Shown here piece after piece: positions 49,490 through 63,300 of a stretch of 64,000 nt of DNA. A model generated the notes under the pieces. It had not been told where the DNA came from. It searched no databases and saw only the letters and a list, made by a program, of their open reading frames with translations. Source of the DNA: Aptenodytes patagonicus. Its lineage: Eukaryota; Chordata; Aves; Sphenisciformes; Spheniscidae. A program made the position numbers and the translations under genes. How positions within the stretch are numbered: position 1 is the first letter of the stretch; every line of letters starts with the position of its first letter. The stretch lies in the NCBI RefSeq assembly GCF_965638725.1, contig NC_134970.1:4283001-4347000 (forward strand). Reading direction: 5' to 3'.

Positions 49490-52400
49490 AGCAACGATAG
49501 AGGCTGGATGGGGTAGGATAACCCAGGGCTCTCAGATGTCGCCTCTTTCCCTTGCTTTCTCTAGGTCTTTTTAACAATCCCTCTTGCTCCCCTTTTAATT
49601 TAAAATTAAGTGACGACTTCACCGTGGGCGGGTTAAGCAACGGATGGAAAATCCTGGAAGCATAAGTATCTATTTATCCGTTAGTGTGACAGATAGCTGG
49701 CAAGATGCAGAGCTGGCAGCTTCTCCATCTACCTTCTTTTGCCAGTTTATTACATTGCTGACCTTGAGGGACCACTGTTTTGGCTCAGGCAAGAGGGGAA
49801 AGGGGCAGCCCCCATTTGGTTTGCTGAAAAATCCCCATGGGTGGTGGATTTGGCCTCATGGGCCACCTGGAGCATGACAACAGGAGTGCTCAGAGGAACA
49901 GGAGACCTACCTTTCCTTCCGCCCTGCTCGTCCATGCAGGGACACTGAAAACAGGAGCCGAACAGGGTGAAATCTTGCTTGTTGAAGTTGGTGTCAGAGC
50001 GTACTGGTGTAAATGCAAACCAGAACCTTCCCTCAGATATTTTAAAGTCAACCTTATAATTCACAGTGGGGCAGTATTTCTGGTGCAGGGCAATTCCAAG
50101 TGCATGTGCTGAGCATCTGCCCATTGTTCTGTATTTTTTCTCTCTGTTGCCTGAATGTTTGAAAAGTGCCCAGCATACTGGGAGCGATAGCATAGCTAGG
50201 TAAGAGTAAGCATTTGAAAACGCTGGCCTTAGTGATTCTTGCAGTATTTCTTTGTTTCTTTCACCTTTGCTGCCACAGAGGATGCAGGTGTTGAACAAGT
50301 GATTGCACTGGAGCCAAAGAATCGGACAGATGAGAGCCTGTGGTGGAGGTGTGGTGAGAAGTGAAGTGTGTGTGGTTATGCAGTAATAACTGGGATTGGT
50401 GTCAGCAGCGTGCCGAGGACAGAGTACTGGAGACATTCTGGTAAGGTACTTACTGGGATTTGCCTGAACTAGTGTGGGTGTGGAATCCGCCTTTCATACA
50501 AAGAGAAATGAGAAGGACTATAAAGATTTTATTGACACGAGTTTGGGATGTTTTGTTTGCTCAGCACTGTATCGAGCAGATTTCTTGGAGTCTGTGGAAA
50601 CTTAGAAGGATACTTGGGGGTAATGTAGCTTTCACATGAGCTCTAAAAAGAGTTTTATCTGTTTGGGTTAGGGGGGTTGTCTTTTTTTTTTCCCCCAGGA
50701 TTATGTGACATCCTTCCAATTTCTCACTCTAAATTGAAATCATTTAAAGTTTGTATAAATCCCATGTGAGCCAAGCCTAATGAAAACCTGAGTAAGATTT
50801 TTCTCAGAGACTAATCCTGCTATGCCATGAGGGTGAAAGTAAATGGAAAATGTGTAGCTGTGCAGAACTCCTGTTTTAGCCAAAGCATACTGGAAATCAA
50901 ATCTCCAGTATCTTGGGTTCTGCACTTAGTTCAGAACCCACCGTCATCAAGATCTGGATAAATATGAAATATTAAGCTATATTTGATTGAGTATTCAGTC
51001 TGTACATAATGGAAAACCTGCTCTTAGTTTGAGGAGAATAAACTGTATTCCGTAGAAATCAAATAGGTGTGAATACCTGCTTTCAGGCCAAACTCAGTCT
51101 TTGTGATACTGTTGTAGTCAGCTCTTTAGAACTTCAGAGGGGTCTGCACTATCACAAGGTGAAATAAATTTATGCCATTGGGCAGATAACATTATCATAG
51201 ATAATAATATATTATCATAGATAATTTATTATGGCTATTCTTTCAAGCCCCCTTGCTACACGCCTGCCTTTCTGTGCTACAATATCCTTCGCAGCTTTTC
51301 ATTAGTAACATCACTGAAATGCAGTCATTCTGGGGACGGCGCACCCCCACACTGTTTGCTAGTGATGAGAAGTTGTTTATTTGATGACTGACACAGCTGG
51401 CATGGAGAGTATTGTGACAACAGCGCAATCAAGGATTTGACAAGTTCCAAGACATCCTATCCGTGGAACATATATCTTTCATTTTCATGGTGGAGAATTT
51501 TATTTATTTTTAAGCTTAAAATACTTTCCTGGAGGGCAGGTGTAGTGTTTTTCCTCTTGCATGGTAACTATGCTCAAATTCCAACTCCCCTGTCCAATTA
51601 CTCTCACCTTTGACATTTCAGGCAGTGTTTTTGGGGATGGGAATCCTCTCTTAATGAGTGACAGCTTGTTTCCTTCTTACCCTTATACTTTAAAGAAGCA
51701 TTCCAGCCCCTCTTCAGTCCCTCTGACCCACTTTTCTTTATTTTTGGAAGCTCTTGATGGCCAGGGTCCCATCTTTCCTGCAGCCTTTAGCTTTCACTGG
51801 CCTGGCCCCTCTGGAGGGTTCAGGGCTGAGCTCTAATCTAATCTCGGGAATGTGGCACTGAGACTCTACCTCTATCCAGCCCTTCCCCAGCTGCTTCGCA
51901 GCTCCATCTAGGGCAGTGCACTAAATAGTCATGATCCACCCCCCTGCAGCGTCTGCCTGCGCCAAAAATATAAAGGGACGCCACCGAGTTGCTGTCAATC
52001 TGACATTTTGCGTTAGAGCCATAGGAATCAAAGCTTTGATCAATTTTGTTGGGTTGTTTTTAAATGACCCTAGTTCCCCCAGAGTGCGCACGTGTGTACA
52101 AGAGCGTGCGTGGGCCTAATGACTGATGCCAGTGATGGAAATTTTTTTCCATCAGCTAGTTCAGAGAAGGAGCTGGGGCATGGCTGCTGAGAGGTGCCAG
52201 GGATGCGACTAGCCTCGCGTAAGGACCTCCCAATGGCACTTCGGTTAACTAAAACCATTGTACTTGCCAACCAGCATTTTTATTGAGGCTGCCCTCCGCC
52301 CTGCCCCTCTCCCCACTGATTTAATTGTTTATTTAGTTGACTATGAATTTCATTCTGCTCGGAGAGCCCTGCACAGTGGAATTGCTGTTCAGCCGCAGAA

Positions 52401-55400
52401 GAGGCACAAGAGATCCACACGCACGTCAGGTCTCGTGCAGGGAGAATGAGAATCAGCCCCTTGCCTCTCCCCGTTCGCTCCCCCATGGCAAGGGCTAAAC
52501 CGTGCTCGTTTCCAGCAGAGCCCCGTGGCCTCTCCCTGTACCCAGCACGCTGGATGCAGCCGGTAGGTGCGGACTCTTCCCTCTTCAGCAGCTGCACCTT
52601 GTGTGTGGGGAAACCTCCAACGGAGTGACCACAACCCTGCACCGCAGCCACAGGATCGGCCATTGAGCCGACTCCATCTCAGTGGCACAAACCCAAGCTG
52701 TGGTTTCCTGCCCGAGCCTGTTCTCCATCCCGTGACAGATGTGTCCCGCAACATCTGGCAGTCTGTCCCCCTCTATTTTAAAAGGTCTGGCTTCACTGTG
52801 TCGGGGCATCGAGGCCAGTATGCCTGAGCAGAGCTAGATGAAGTAATGGGGAGGAGTAGACCTCAGAGACACCACCCTGCAGTAAGATTTGAAGAGCTGT
52901 CTGCACGGGAACACTGCCAGCAAAGGCGACTGCTAGCAAGGCAAGGCTAAGATGACAGCCTGTTCTAGAAGAAGCTTTCTGGCTTTGCTGGAGTTTTGGC
53001 TGTTAAGGTCTGATCCTGCATCCATCCAAGTCCAGAAGAGTTTCTCCACTGACTTTAGAGGCATCTCTGAACAATCTGATGACATTTCCCCATCTTAAAT
53101 AACTCTCACATAGAGAGTACTGTATTGCCTTGACCTATCTCCCAGGCAGGTTACCTGCTGTTCCTCTAATTGCAGCAGGAGTTACTTTTCTGAAGTTAAA
53201 ATGGCTGTTTTCCTTTCCTGATCACAAAGGGGCAGTAGAAGAGACCTGGCTGCAAAAGTCCTTGCCAGGAAAAGGAGGCTTTTATTGCATTCTCGGGCTG
53301 GAGGAACATTTTTGGATAGATGTGAGAGTGAAATAAGATACTGGCTGTGTGAGTCATGGTTCAGACGTGCTCTCTATTCCAAGGGGACAGCTGGTGGCAC
53401 TAACAAAACATCTCCCTAGATACATTGTCTGGCAGCAGTCCCCCTCCTGCTTTTTCCAGCTGTAACTACCGTTACATGATAAATAAATAAACACTGACAG
53501 TGATGTGCAGAGGCAGCTTTCCTTCCCTCGGCCCCTGGAGGCTCTCACCTGTCCCTCTCCTCCCGCTGCAGGACCACAATGCCAAGATTTAAAAGAAGGG
53601 GCAGGAAACACTGGTGTCAGCCGCTGCAGCGTCCCACGGGTTCGACCTGGACGGCACCCGTGTCCCTCTGTGCGGGGTGGTAGCTCCCCATGAAAGGTGC
53701 TACACCAGAGCTGACATGAGCCGTGGTGCAGGCAGAGATAAGCGATGCTCTCACCTCCTTGCCTGCCTTATCTTCACAGCTAGAGCCTGGGCCTCCCTGG
53801 CCCGTGATCCCCAACCCTCGCATACCCATTACCACGCTGCTGTAGAGCCGGGAAGGAGTCCATTTTGTTGGCAGGCGCTACTGGCTGTCCGATTAATTCA
53901 AAGCCCACCTGGAAGTTAATGACAGCTCCAAGCAGCTCAACCTCCTTCCTGCTGGGTTTCTGCTGCAGTTTTACCGGGAGCAGTTCAAGCGGAAGGTCAG
54001 CCCCAGCCATGCTGCAGGTGCTCAAAGCCACAGGAATTTATATTCTGCACCACCCCGTGCTAACGAAGGGGTGGTGGGGAGAGCTGCTGGCCCGTAGTCA
54101 GCTTTCTGAAGTTTACATGCACACAGCAGCAAATCCGCTCTAGCATTTGACTCTATATTTTAATATAGCTCCAGACATCAGCAAATCAATTAAAGTTCCT
54201 TACTGCTGAAGCCAGAGTGTTTTCTGGAACACCTGGTGAATTATTGAATGAGACAAGGCTTAGGAAAAGAGGCTGGACTGAAAGGCAGAAAGATTTTGTT
54301 TATGCACAAATATTGTGTATCCAGCAGCCGGGGAAGCGCCTTTTGGGCTAAGATCAAGTGTAACGATCAGTTTAATATCAAATACGTATTTCTGGAAAGA
54401 CTGGCTGGAGTTTGAAGAGAGGAATCAATAGACATGGTGATCTCTCTGGGAGGTGGCTCTTCTCTCTAAATGCCATGACCCCATGAAAGCTGTCACGAAT
54501 GCACGGCCTTTGTCTGAGTCACTGCTTGAATCATGTAGACCGTGACGTGTCCCGTCGTGGGTTATGAATGTTCCTGATGCTGGGTGGGACATGGTATCCA
54601 TTCCATAAGCTAATCTGGGGGGGGCTGGACAAACACCTTGCGTGCCTGCTAAGGTGATCCAGCCTGCCTGACGCCTGGTTAATGCTGGCATAAGCAAAAC
54701 TTCCCAGTGCTCCTTCTGGATCCCCTGGGAAAAAGGGTCCTTCTGGAGGATGGTGTATGGCAGGGAGGAGAGCCCTGAGCTCACGCACAACAGACCTCAG
54801 GTGAAATCCCCTTTCTCACTCAGAGGCAAAATTTCACTGATTTTAGCAAGCCAGGTTCCTAACCGTGCTTTGAATTTCTAGCACCTCTCTGCTTTGTTTT
54901 TTTCCTCTTCCCTTTGGTCTGTTTGTAATACAGGGACAGATCCAGACAAGGGCTGCATGGCCACGTGCTTCTTCCAGCCATCGTGTGATCAGGAGCACAA
55001 GCCCCGTTACGCAGCACTAATGGGAAACCAGGGCCCCTCTAGATCCACAAAGGCAGAGGCTGATTTTGGTCTTCACTGCACAATATAACTAAGATATTTT
55101 CTAGATGGCTGACTTTGAAATGTCATTAAAGTTATTTTTACACAAGGGGTTTTAGTGTATCTGTTTAAATAGCAAATATACTAAATGATGCTTTAAATTT
55201 TAATACAAGAGGGTGCTTTGCGGAATTTAACTTTGTCAATTGATTTCAAGCCATTATATATATTACATGTAGGAACCTTTGCTATTTTTGCTGCCTGCAA
55301 GAAAACGCAAGTAGCAAAGAGAAGCTATTGGTGCACTTATAGGTGGACTGGAAGGAAGAGGAACTGAAATGAAGACAAGGACAAGTCAGCTAGTCACCCC

Positions 55401-56221
55401 AGTTGGGAAAATGGGGAGGGCAAACATGAAAAGATCAGAAAAATCTATTACTCTTGATTCCAGGTTTTCCTTTACCTGCAGAAAAAAATGGGTAGAAGGG
55501 GAAAGAGGACTAATTTATGAAAGCTGATCAAATATGTATCCATATATTTAATTTGGAAATGCTATTAAAACGTTGCAGGTCTGAACCAGATCTAGAGCCA
55601 CTTACCAACTTAAATGTGATTTGAATAATACTTTTCCCCTTTTCAAAAGCGGAGATCACTGTAAAGACTTGCTTTATCCCTCCTGGCTTCACTAGGTGGC
55701 TCTGCTCATCGCTGTTCCTCGTGGCTTTGCCCCGCTAACTAGGAAAGGACAAGCATAATGAGGTTCAGGCGCCCTAAATCATTCTTAACTCCACTGAATT
55801 GAATCTCCAGCCCAAATATTAGCTTCTTTTTAGGCAGAAATAATTTATGTCTTCCTGTCCTTTGGCATGTGGCTTTCTGGAAGACACAGACGAGGCATCA
55901 CTGTAAATAAGCTCAGGGGTAACATACAGTTATATAAAGCCCTGTAATATATAGGTTTGTTTTTTTTTTAAGTAGCTTATCATCTTTCTAGTGCTGCTTG
56001 TAGTGCTCATGCTTTATAGTCCTACTCCTGCTTACAGCCACATCTATTCAACGTCCTATTCTTATGCAGCTTTTACTCGGGAGAGTACAGCAACATGCTT
56101 GCAGCAGCAGTCCTGTATAAAGGTGTCGGGTAGCTAGAAGGGAAAAATAATGGATGGGATCAAAATGACAGAACAAGATAGATGACCAAATTTTAAAAAG
56201 GTGCTACAAATCTTATGAGTC
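49490..56221. other. APOBEC2-TSPO2 intergenic region (first part)
   Basis: No exon of a known gene is recognisable. The largest reading frame is a 228-codon one on the minus strand at 49750-50436, which resembles nothing I know. A 20-bp tandem duplication lies at 51191-51230. The 52-54 kb part is richer in GC but shows no island-like CpG cluster and no supported splice structure. Confidence 0.35.
51191..51230. repeat. 20-bp tandem duplication (two copies)
   Basis: ATTATCATAGATAATAATAT (51191-51210) is followed by a close copy (51211-51230). The first 14 bases are identical; each unit carries a GATAA and a TTATC motif. Confidence 0.8.
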
Positions 56222-56625
56222 TGCTGAGGAGCGGCTGAGGGAACTGGGGTTGTTTAGCCTGGAGAAAAGGAGGCTGAGGGGAGACCTCATCGCTCTCTAC
56301 AACTCCCTGAAAGGAGGTTGTAGCGAGGTGGGTGTCAGTCTCTTCTCCCACCTAACAAGCGATAGGACGAGAGGAAACGGCCTCAAGTTGCACCAGGGGA
56401 GGTTTAGATGGGATATTAGGAAAAATTTCTTCACGGAAAGGGTTGTCAAGTGCTGGAACAGGCTGCCCAGGGCAGCGGTTGAGTCACCATCCCTGGAGGT
56501 GTTTAAAAGATGTGTGGATGTGGTGCTTAGGGACATGGTTTAGTGGTGGACTTGGCAGTGCTAGGTTAATGGTTGGACTTGATGATCTCAAAGGTCTTTT
56601 CCAACCTAAACGATTCTATGATTCT
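56222..56625 (+). mobile_element. CR1 LINE, 3' fragment
   Basis: This is the 3' end of a chicken-repeat-1 non-LTR retrotransposon, truncated at its 5' side as is usual. It starts around GAGGAGCGGCTGAGGG and ends with GATTCTATGATTCT, the characteristic CR1 terminal repeat. The last 97 codons of the reverse-transcriptase ORF (for example [54 protein letters not shown]) remain open to a stop at 56541-56543, followed by the short CR1 3'UTR. The intact frame suggests a fairly recent insertion. The exact left boundary is approximate. Confidence 0.93.
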
Positions 56626-58402
56626 AAATTTCAATTGCTCTCAGCTACTGGTGTTGTTTCTTTTGGCCCCAGCTTTCAGTCATGCTGAACACCCAGCTCT
56701 GCCATTTACATGAGTTGGACCTGGGAACATTCAGCATCTCTAAAAATCAGGCTTGACGTGATTCAGGAAGGACCCCAAACCCAAGGATTAGCTTCCTTAC
56801 CTTGAAGCTGTGGGTGAAGTATAATGGGGGAGCCTGTCACAGGGATGCATCCCCAAGTGAGCATGTCTACGCCGTGCAGGTGCCCCAGCTGAAGGAACCT
56901 TTGGGACCTTTAGGCTCAAAAACCACACAGCCCATTTACTTCTAACGTGCATCCAGGAATGAGTCTGGCCGCCGGAGCCCTGCAGAGCCTTGCTGCCAAT
57001 CCCCTTCCCTTTGGAGCCAGAGCACAAGCCATGGACTCCAGACAGGATCCCCCGAGTTTTTGCAAACCTAGCGCCAAACCAGTAAAACAAGAATAACTTG
57101 GATTTATTTATTCTCCAAACAAAAGTGGCTTGGTTTTATTAAAAGCAAATACAATTTATTTTACATCCCCAGCTAAGCCCTCCTACCCCCACCCTTTGCA
57201 AGTATACGCACCCACCTTAATCTACAGTCAGCTGCCAGAAAGAAGATCCACCTACCACTTTTCTTCACATACATTGCTTCTATCAATTAAAAAATAATAG
57301 TAAATATTCTCTGTATACAGCAACATCTAAGGCTCAGATCTATCAAAGGTAAGGGCCAGAATAAAGGATGGACAAGGGCTAGTCCATGCACCTTTTGTGT
57401 CCGATTCTGTCATGGCTTGGTCCCATTTCTCTGGAACTATTTGTATTTTAACCTTTCCTGATTAATAATATTCAGGAATGGAAAGACTCTGGGACCTGTA
57501 CTGCACCTGACAGACTTGGCATGGGGCTTTTTGACAATCTTGTAATTACAACCTTCAAGGCAGTGTGAGCAAGTTCTTAAATTTTACAAAGGCTCTTGTG
57601 TTTCCGTACTTAAAAAAAAAACCCAAAACAATTAAAGTATTTTTTTCAAAGGCACTGATGTTTGTTTTTCTTTTCTGATGAGGAATAGCACACAGAGGTG
57701 GAAGAGAGAAATTTCCTCTTGGGAGAAGCATTTGCATTCTAATCATTGCTGCTTTATCTTGGAGCATGAAACTCAAGAAGTGTGATACTCCACAAATAGA
57801 AGTCAAAGTACCCAGTCTCCTTTCACTAGCAGAACAAGACAGATTACTGCTTGCTCAGTAGCCGACAGATAAAAAGTTAATGGTATAAAGCACAAACCGG
57901 GCGATACATGAAAATGAAGCAACAGCACAAATGGCAAAAAATCAAGTAAGTTCTTAAAAATTGGTGTGCATGAGTGAAGGGCATTTTTGTTTGGTCCCAG
58001 GAGAGGAGATGGGATTTACCACGTGTGTGAACAAGTTCTGCTCTCTGGGGGAACGGTAGCAGTTTCGAGGGGTGTCCAGGATTGATACTCTGAATTACGC
58101 TCGTATCATGAGATCCTAATTTGGCTAATGGAATTTGACCTGATAGCATTAAGGTCACCATACAGCTGTAGCCCCAAACTCAACAGTGCTGAAGAAAATA
58201 GTTCCCACGTTAAGGATGCACGGTTACTTTAAAGGAGCACACGGGTGCATGGTGCAAACCTTTCTTTTACACAACCATGATGAAGGTGGGAGGAGGAGTC
58301 ACGTTCTCATGCCTGTCCCAAAATGAATCCCCCAAATTATTAGATCTTGGTTCACATCAGCATAGTTTAGTTTCACAAAATGCCTTCATTTCTGTCCTGC
58401 TC
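56626..58402. other. CR1-TSPO2 spacer, including TSPO2 3'UTR
   Basis: The right-hand part must contain the TSPO2 3'UTR on the minus strand, but I see no minus-strand AATAAA close to the stop codon; the nearest clear one (plus-strand TTTATT) is near 57104. No other gene is recognised. Confidence 0.35.
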
Positions 58403-60307
58403 TTATTCACTCTTTCCTGGTTTTTGCTCAGGGTTGTCCTTCCAGATGTGGATTGTGAGACAAGTCGCCATGGCCAGCCAGCCCAGGTAAGGCACCATCA
58501 GCAGCGTTGCTATCTTGTTAATGCGGTACCAGGAGCACATCGTGCCTATCACCAGGCCGTCCAAGCACAGGATGTCGATCAGTGCCTGGAGCAGAGAGAA
58601 GACAATGACTGTGGTGCTCACTCTTAGGAACACGCGGCAGTCTTCCCCAGCACGACTATAAACCGTCCTACTAAAGGTGGTGAGATGGAATAGAAATGGG
58701 GGAGGTTGAGCACTGAAAAGTCACCTAGAGTGATCCTAAACCCCAGGACCTTGGCTCTGAACTCTAGTCAGTGAGATCTGAATGTATCACACCAGGAGCC
58801 AAGACTAATGTTAATTTTTTTTGTTCATTACCGAGTTCCGCAGATTAATACACTGTTTATGATAGTCAGTGCTGCCTTCTGCTGATAATGCCAATGCAGA
58901 CAGGTCAGAAACATGCTTGTGTTAGTACCAATAGCTATTACCACTTAACAAACTTTCTAAATGTACCTTTCATCTACAGAGTGACAAAATTCAGATGGAA
59001 ACCTAAGTCCTACTCTGCACCTCCGCCACCTCCAGGCCTTGGCACCTCAGGTAAGTGCTTTTTGAATATATCACAAGTCCGCCTCTGCCGTGCCATGCCT
59101 TACCTTCGTGCGTATCCTCTAACAGGCTCTACAGTGCACAGTGCCTTGTATTTGCTCAATAAGCCACTCACAGCTAATATGCCCCCATAGGGATGCTAAC
59201 TTTGCTGCTTGCCGGCGCAGGGTGTGACTCCCAGGACTTATCTCTAGCCCCGAATCCTTAACTAGGAGATGCAGCAGCTGGGCTATTGACTTCCTGATCT
59301 CCCACCCTGCTCTGGTCAGGCCGGCTATCTGCATGGCAGGAGCAGGGTGAAGGGTGGGAGGGACTGATAGCATTGTCTAGAACCAGGCGCAGCGTGAACT
59401 GTATATGAGCAAAAGCTCTTCCTGCAGCTCTCTTTACAATTGCATAATGCTAGTTAGGAAACCTCCAAACAACCCCAAAACCCCTGTGGCAGGGACACCA
59501 GCAAACAAGCCTCCAGCAGATGAATGGATGGCCAGATACATTACCATCTTCAGGTTACGTGCACCAAAGAAGAAGAGAGGCCAAGCCCAGTTCAAGGCCA
59601 GCTGAGCCCCGTAGAGGCCAAGTGGGACGATAGCTTTGCTGCTGCAGCCACCCAGGTCATTCCATATCAGGTAGGAGGCATAGCTGTGAAGAGGGAAACG
59701 CATTAGTGTTTTGCAGTGAGTAAATCCCTGATACTTTTCATGTAAGATTGTTTCGCAACAGGGATTTGCAGGACAGTCATATTTGCACGGCAGCTGCATC
59801 CGTGTCCCTCGCTACTCCCAAAGCCATCGCCTGCCTCATACCTGCATGGCTCGTACAACTTCCCCAGGGCAGCGGCTGTTTTTAGTATCTGTTTACAAAG
59901 CTGAGCACGGGCTGTGTCCCTGGCCAAAAGCGTTGCCTGCAGTGTGAATCTGAGGAACTCGGCCCAGAATTTGGCCCAGGCTGTACTTCATCTGCTGGGA
60001 ATAAGCATACCTGACATGCCCTGCTGATTCGGGTACAAGGGCTATCCCAAAAGCAAATGAAAGAGTTTGAAATGGCTGCTCTTCTGTGTATCAAAAACAG
60101 CAGGATGAGGGAGGGAGTGGTATGCAGAACTTACCCCATGCCAGTGTACAGGACAGTCCAAGCAACAGGGAATATTCTGCGGGGTGGACACCATGAAGGT
60201 TTTTTCAGCTTCTCATACCAAACAGGTATTTCTTTTCGATTAATGAACCAGCCAAAGAAACCTCCAACGTGAGGCAGGACAGTAAAACCAACGGTATAAG
60301 CCCACAT
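58403..60307 (-). CDS. TSPO2: TSPO2, translocator protein 2
   Basis: Three coding exons, 60307-60135, 59683-59545 and 58585-58403, join in phase (2, then 0) to give 495 nt and 164 residues; human has 170. The TspO/MBR family has five membrane helices, and five hydrophobic segments are visible: near residues 3-22, 45-66, 78-100, 105-125 and 130-150. Marks include VLPHVGGFFGWF, KKPSWCPPR, GYASYLIWNDLGG, PLGLYGAQLALNWAWPLFF and PYLGWLAMATCLTIHIWKD. I call TSPO2 rather than TSPO from YASYLIWNDLGG, which matches human YASYLVWKDLGG, and from the position beside APOBEC2. TSPO2 is an erythroid protein of ER and nuclear membranes linked to cholesterol redistribution during red-cell maturation. The start MWAYTVGFTVLPHVG aligns end to end with human MRLQGAIFVLLPHLG; a longer in-frame extension upstream lacks similarity. 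Confidence 0.93.
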
Positions 60308-60365
60308 CCTTCCTTGGTGGCTTGAAGTAGCCTTTTGCCTGCTGTCAGTTAAAAACAATAATTGA

Positions 60366-60371
60366 TTATCA
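60366..60371 (-). promoter_or_regulatory. Possible GATA site upstream of TSPO2
   Basis: TGATAA on the minus strand (a WGATAR match) lies about 60 bp upstream of the TSPO2 start codon. TSPO2 is known as an erythroid gene, so a GATA1 site would make sense, but the motif is short and frequent. It could instead lie in an upstream intron, because an acceptor-like GACAGCAG precedes the start codon. Confidence 0.25.
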
Positions 60372-63300
60372 CTTTAAAAGGACATTTTTTCCTACTTTGA
60401 TCTTTCGAGCTTTTTCTCTAATTGCCCATATTCCACTTTAGTCTCTAAGGCAGAAGGTAAGTATTTAATGTTGTATTCAGCTCTGCTGCTGGCTTCTCTC
60501 TGCCCAGCTCCCGATCTCTGAAATGGGGGTAATTATTTCTGTCATGGTTACATTTTTCCCCTTGATCTACCCAGCAAAGTGGCTCCCCCCTGCTATCTCA
60601 TGGCTTCTTACAATATTCATGTGGCTGGGTTCAGCTAAGGTGGTTATATTCTTAGAAGACAAGACTGCAGTTACTTTTATCATTCCTCCTCCGAATGCCC
60701 AAGTCAGACAACATACAAACTTTAATGTATGTTCATGGAGGCTACGCATCTCAGCAGAGCTGTTCTCGCTCCTCTGCATGCTGTTCTGAATATGAAAACC
60801 CAGACAGATCATGCCCAGAAAACCCTGTCCATTCTGACTTCATCCAGTTTTTCACCGTGGATTTATATTTTAAACGAGGTCTATAGCAAGACAACATCCT
60901 TACAGCAAATTTTAAGCGCTCAGTGAATCTTGTTTAATCCTCCCTGCAGCCCTAGCAGGCAGAGGTGGATCCTCACCTCTGTAAGCAGGTAAGCTGAGGC
61001 ACAAGAGTAGTTTCTTAATTTGCTCACGGTCTTCCTCTTGCATAAAGGGAAGGAACATTTATTTTAATAATTACATTATGTTCCCACACAAGACAGCTGT
61101 GATAAGGATGACATCTAGCATTTCATTCTCTGTCTCATACCATCCCCTGCCATTTTTCTCTATAGGGCTCTGAACCCGCCAGTCTTCTGTCCTCCTTCCT
61201 TTGGTCTCTATATTCACCTTCCCTTTTGATCCATTAAGGAATTAAACCCAAATTAGCATTCATCGAGGATGACACATAGGATTCGCCAGGAGCACAGCAG
61301 TTTTGTGCTATTGGCAGAAGTGCAAAATGCACCTGAGCAAATGCACTTGGGAAAGATTGTTTTTTAGCAATGCAAGAAGAGAGAAGCAGGCACAGAAAAT
61401 TCCTTCACCCAGGGAAACGTCCCCGGCGCTCTGAGCACCGGTCAGAGAAACAGAGAGCACAAGGAGAGGACTGATCTGTGCAGGCATCTCTGTTTGGGAT
61501 TTTAATTCACAATTAACACTTTGCTATATCCTATGCTAATTGTTATTATTATCATCATGCTACAAAGCATTCATCTTTAGAAATGCACACTGGCAGTACA
61601 AGCCAATTTACACATCAATAAGGAACAAATACCCCAGACACCATCTCTAACTAACAATTCCTTTACCAGACAATTTATAGCGCTATTAAAGTGTTTATGG
61701 AACCAGAAAATCAACTGAACACCGAGAAAAATAATAGCTGTTAGTCCTGCTTTTAAAGTGTAAAACAGCACCAGCTGAGTTCTGGTTCCTCCTAAGTACT
61801 TCAGAAAAGTAGAATGGGAAAAGTAGATTTTTTCCCTCCTCCCTACTCCTTTGTAGTTGCCAGACTAACCTGGGAGACCGCAGAAATAACTGAGGGTTGA
61901 AAATAACACAACACTGTTATAAAACCTTGTTTTGTCTCACAGCTGTTATAACTTAACAGGGTAGGAGCTGTAAAAAAACCTTACCTTCTCTTACTGCCTT
62001 TCTCTGCCTTGCAAAGAAAAAGGGTTGGACATCCACGGCCACCTTCTGTCTCTAATGCTGGTGCTGCTATACAATGAAGAAATTGTTGGCTGCGTTTTAC
62101 CTAAATAGCAGAAAAAAGGGTGTGTGTGCGTGCGCTGGTGGCTGTATCAGATTACACAAGAGAGCCCACATTCGGCAAGAATTACAGGGGATTTGGTGGT
62201 GGTTGAGCAACTGTGCGGAGAGCAGGACTGACTTCTGGGTCCAGACGGCACCGAGATGTGACATCTGAGGCTCTTGGCTTGGTTTGAGGGCATCTCGCCT
62301 GTAGGTCGGAGGGTGGCTGCATGGGACAGAGAAGCACCCTTCTGTCTGTCTGGGAGTGCACTGGGCACGTGAAAGCGTAAACTGAAGTGTGTCACGTACA
62401 AATGACCATGGTAATTGTATAAGAGCTTGTGCGTAAGGGATCAGGTCCATAACAGCAGGACTTCTGTGCGTGTTACATGGCTGTGAGCTCTGCTGATTTA
62501 CTCCACCTGAGGACCTGTCCCAGAGCGTGTCCACAGGTGGGAGTGCAGGACAGAAGGAGCCCGCTGGGTGTACGAGGGTGTCCCTGCCATGACGGTCCCC
62601 CGTGCACAGTTTAACACAACATTGATTAACCAGATGCTTTCGGTGGTCACCTGTACACTAGCGTTTTGGCTAAAATTCGCTGGAAACCACTTGAACCCAA
62701 AATAAAGACATTACATAAGCATGTTAAAAAGAAAAAAGCTAGAAATCAATTTCCGTTAGTAAGCTGTCTGCAAGGGATGGGAAATTAAACACTAATTTAC
62801 TTCAGTTATGGGTCATTACCTGAATTTCATGGCCAGAGGCAGAATTGCTGGTTCCTAGCAGAATGCGATATTACTATTATAACATGGAACCAATGAGATC
62901 TTCTGTTTACTGGGCTCAGAAGGAAATTATTTTTTGTGGGAGGAGAAATAAAGAAAAAAAAAAACAGTGTAAAGGGACAGATTTTCAGCTAGCATAAATC
63001 AATGCAGTGCTATTGCAGTGGTGTGTTTATATAGTGTAATTGCCACTTTGAAATAACAGATGCAGCACACATTAATCAAGCAGCAGCCACCTGCATGTCC
63101 TTTCTGAGTCTGTTGCTATTTGCGATTGGAAACTTCTGTCATGCAACGATGCAGCTACTATATGCGACTGAATGGTTTCCATTGCAGTCAGCCACTTCTC
63201 CACTGAAGCGGTCATCATGCAGATTGCTGGGTAGCATTGCCTTCACCAGGCTTTGGCAGCCTGGTCAGAAAACAAGCAGTTTGACAGTTTTTAGTTGGTA

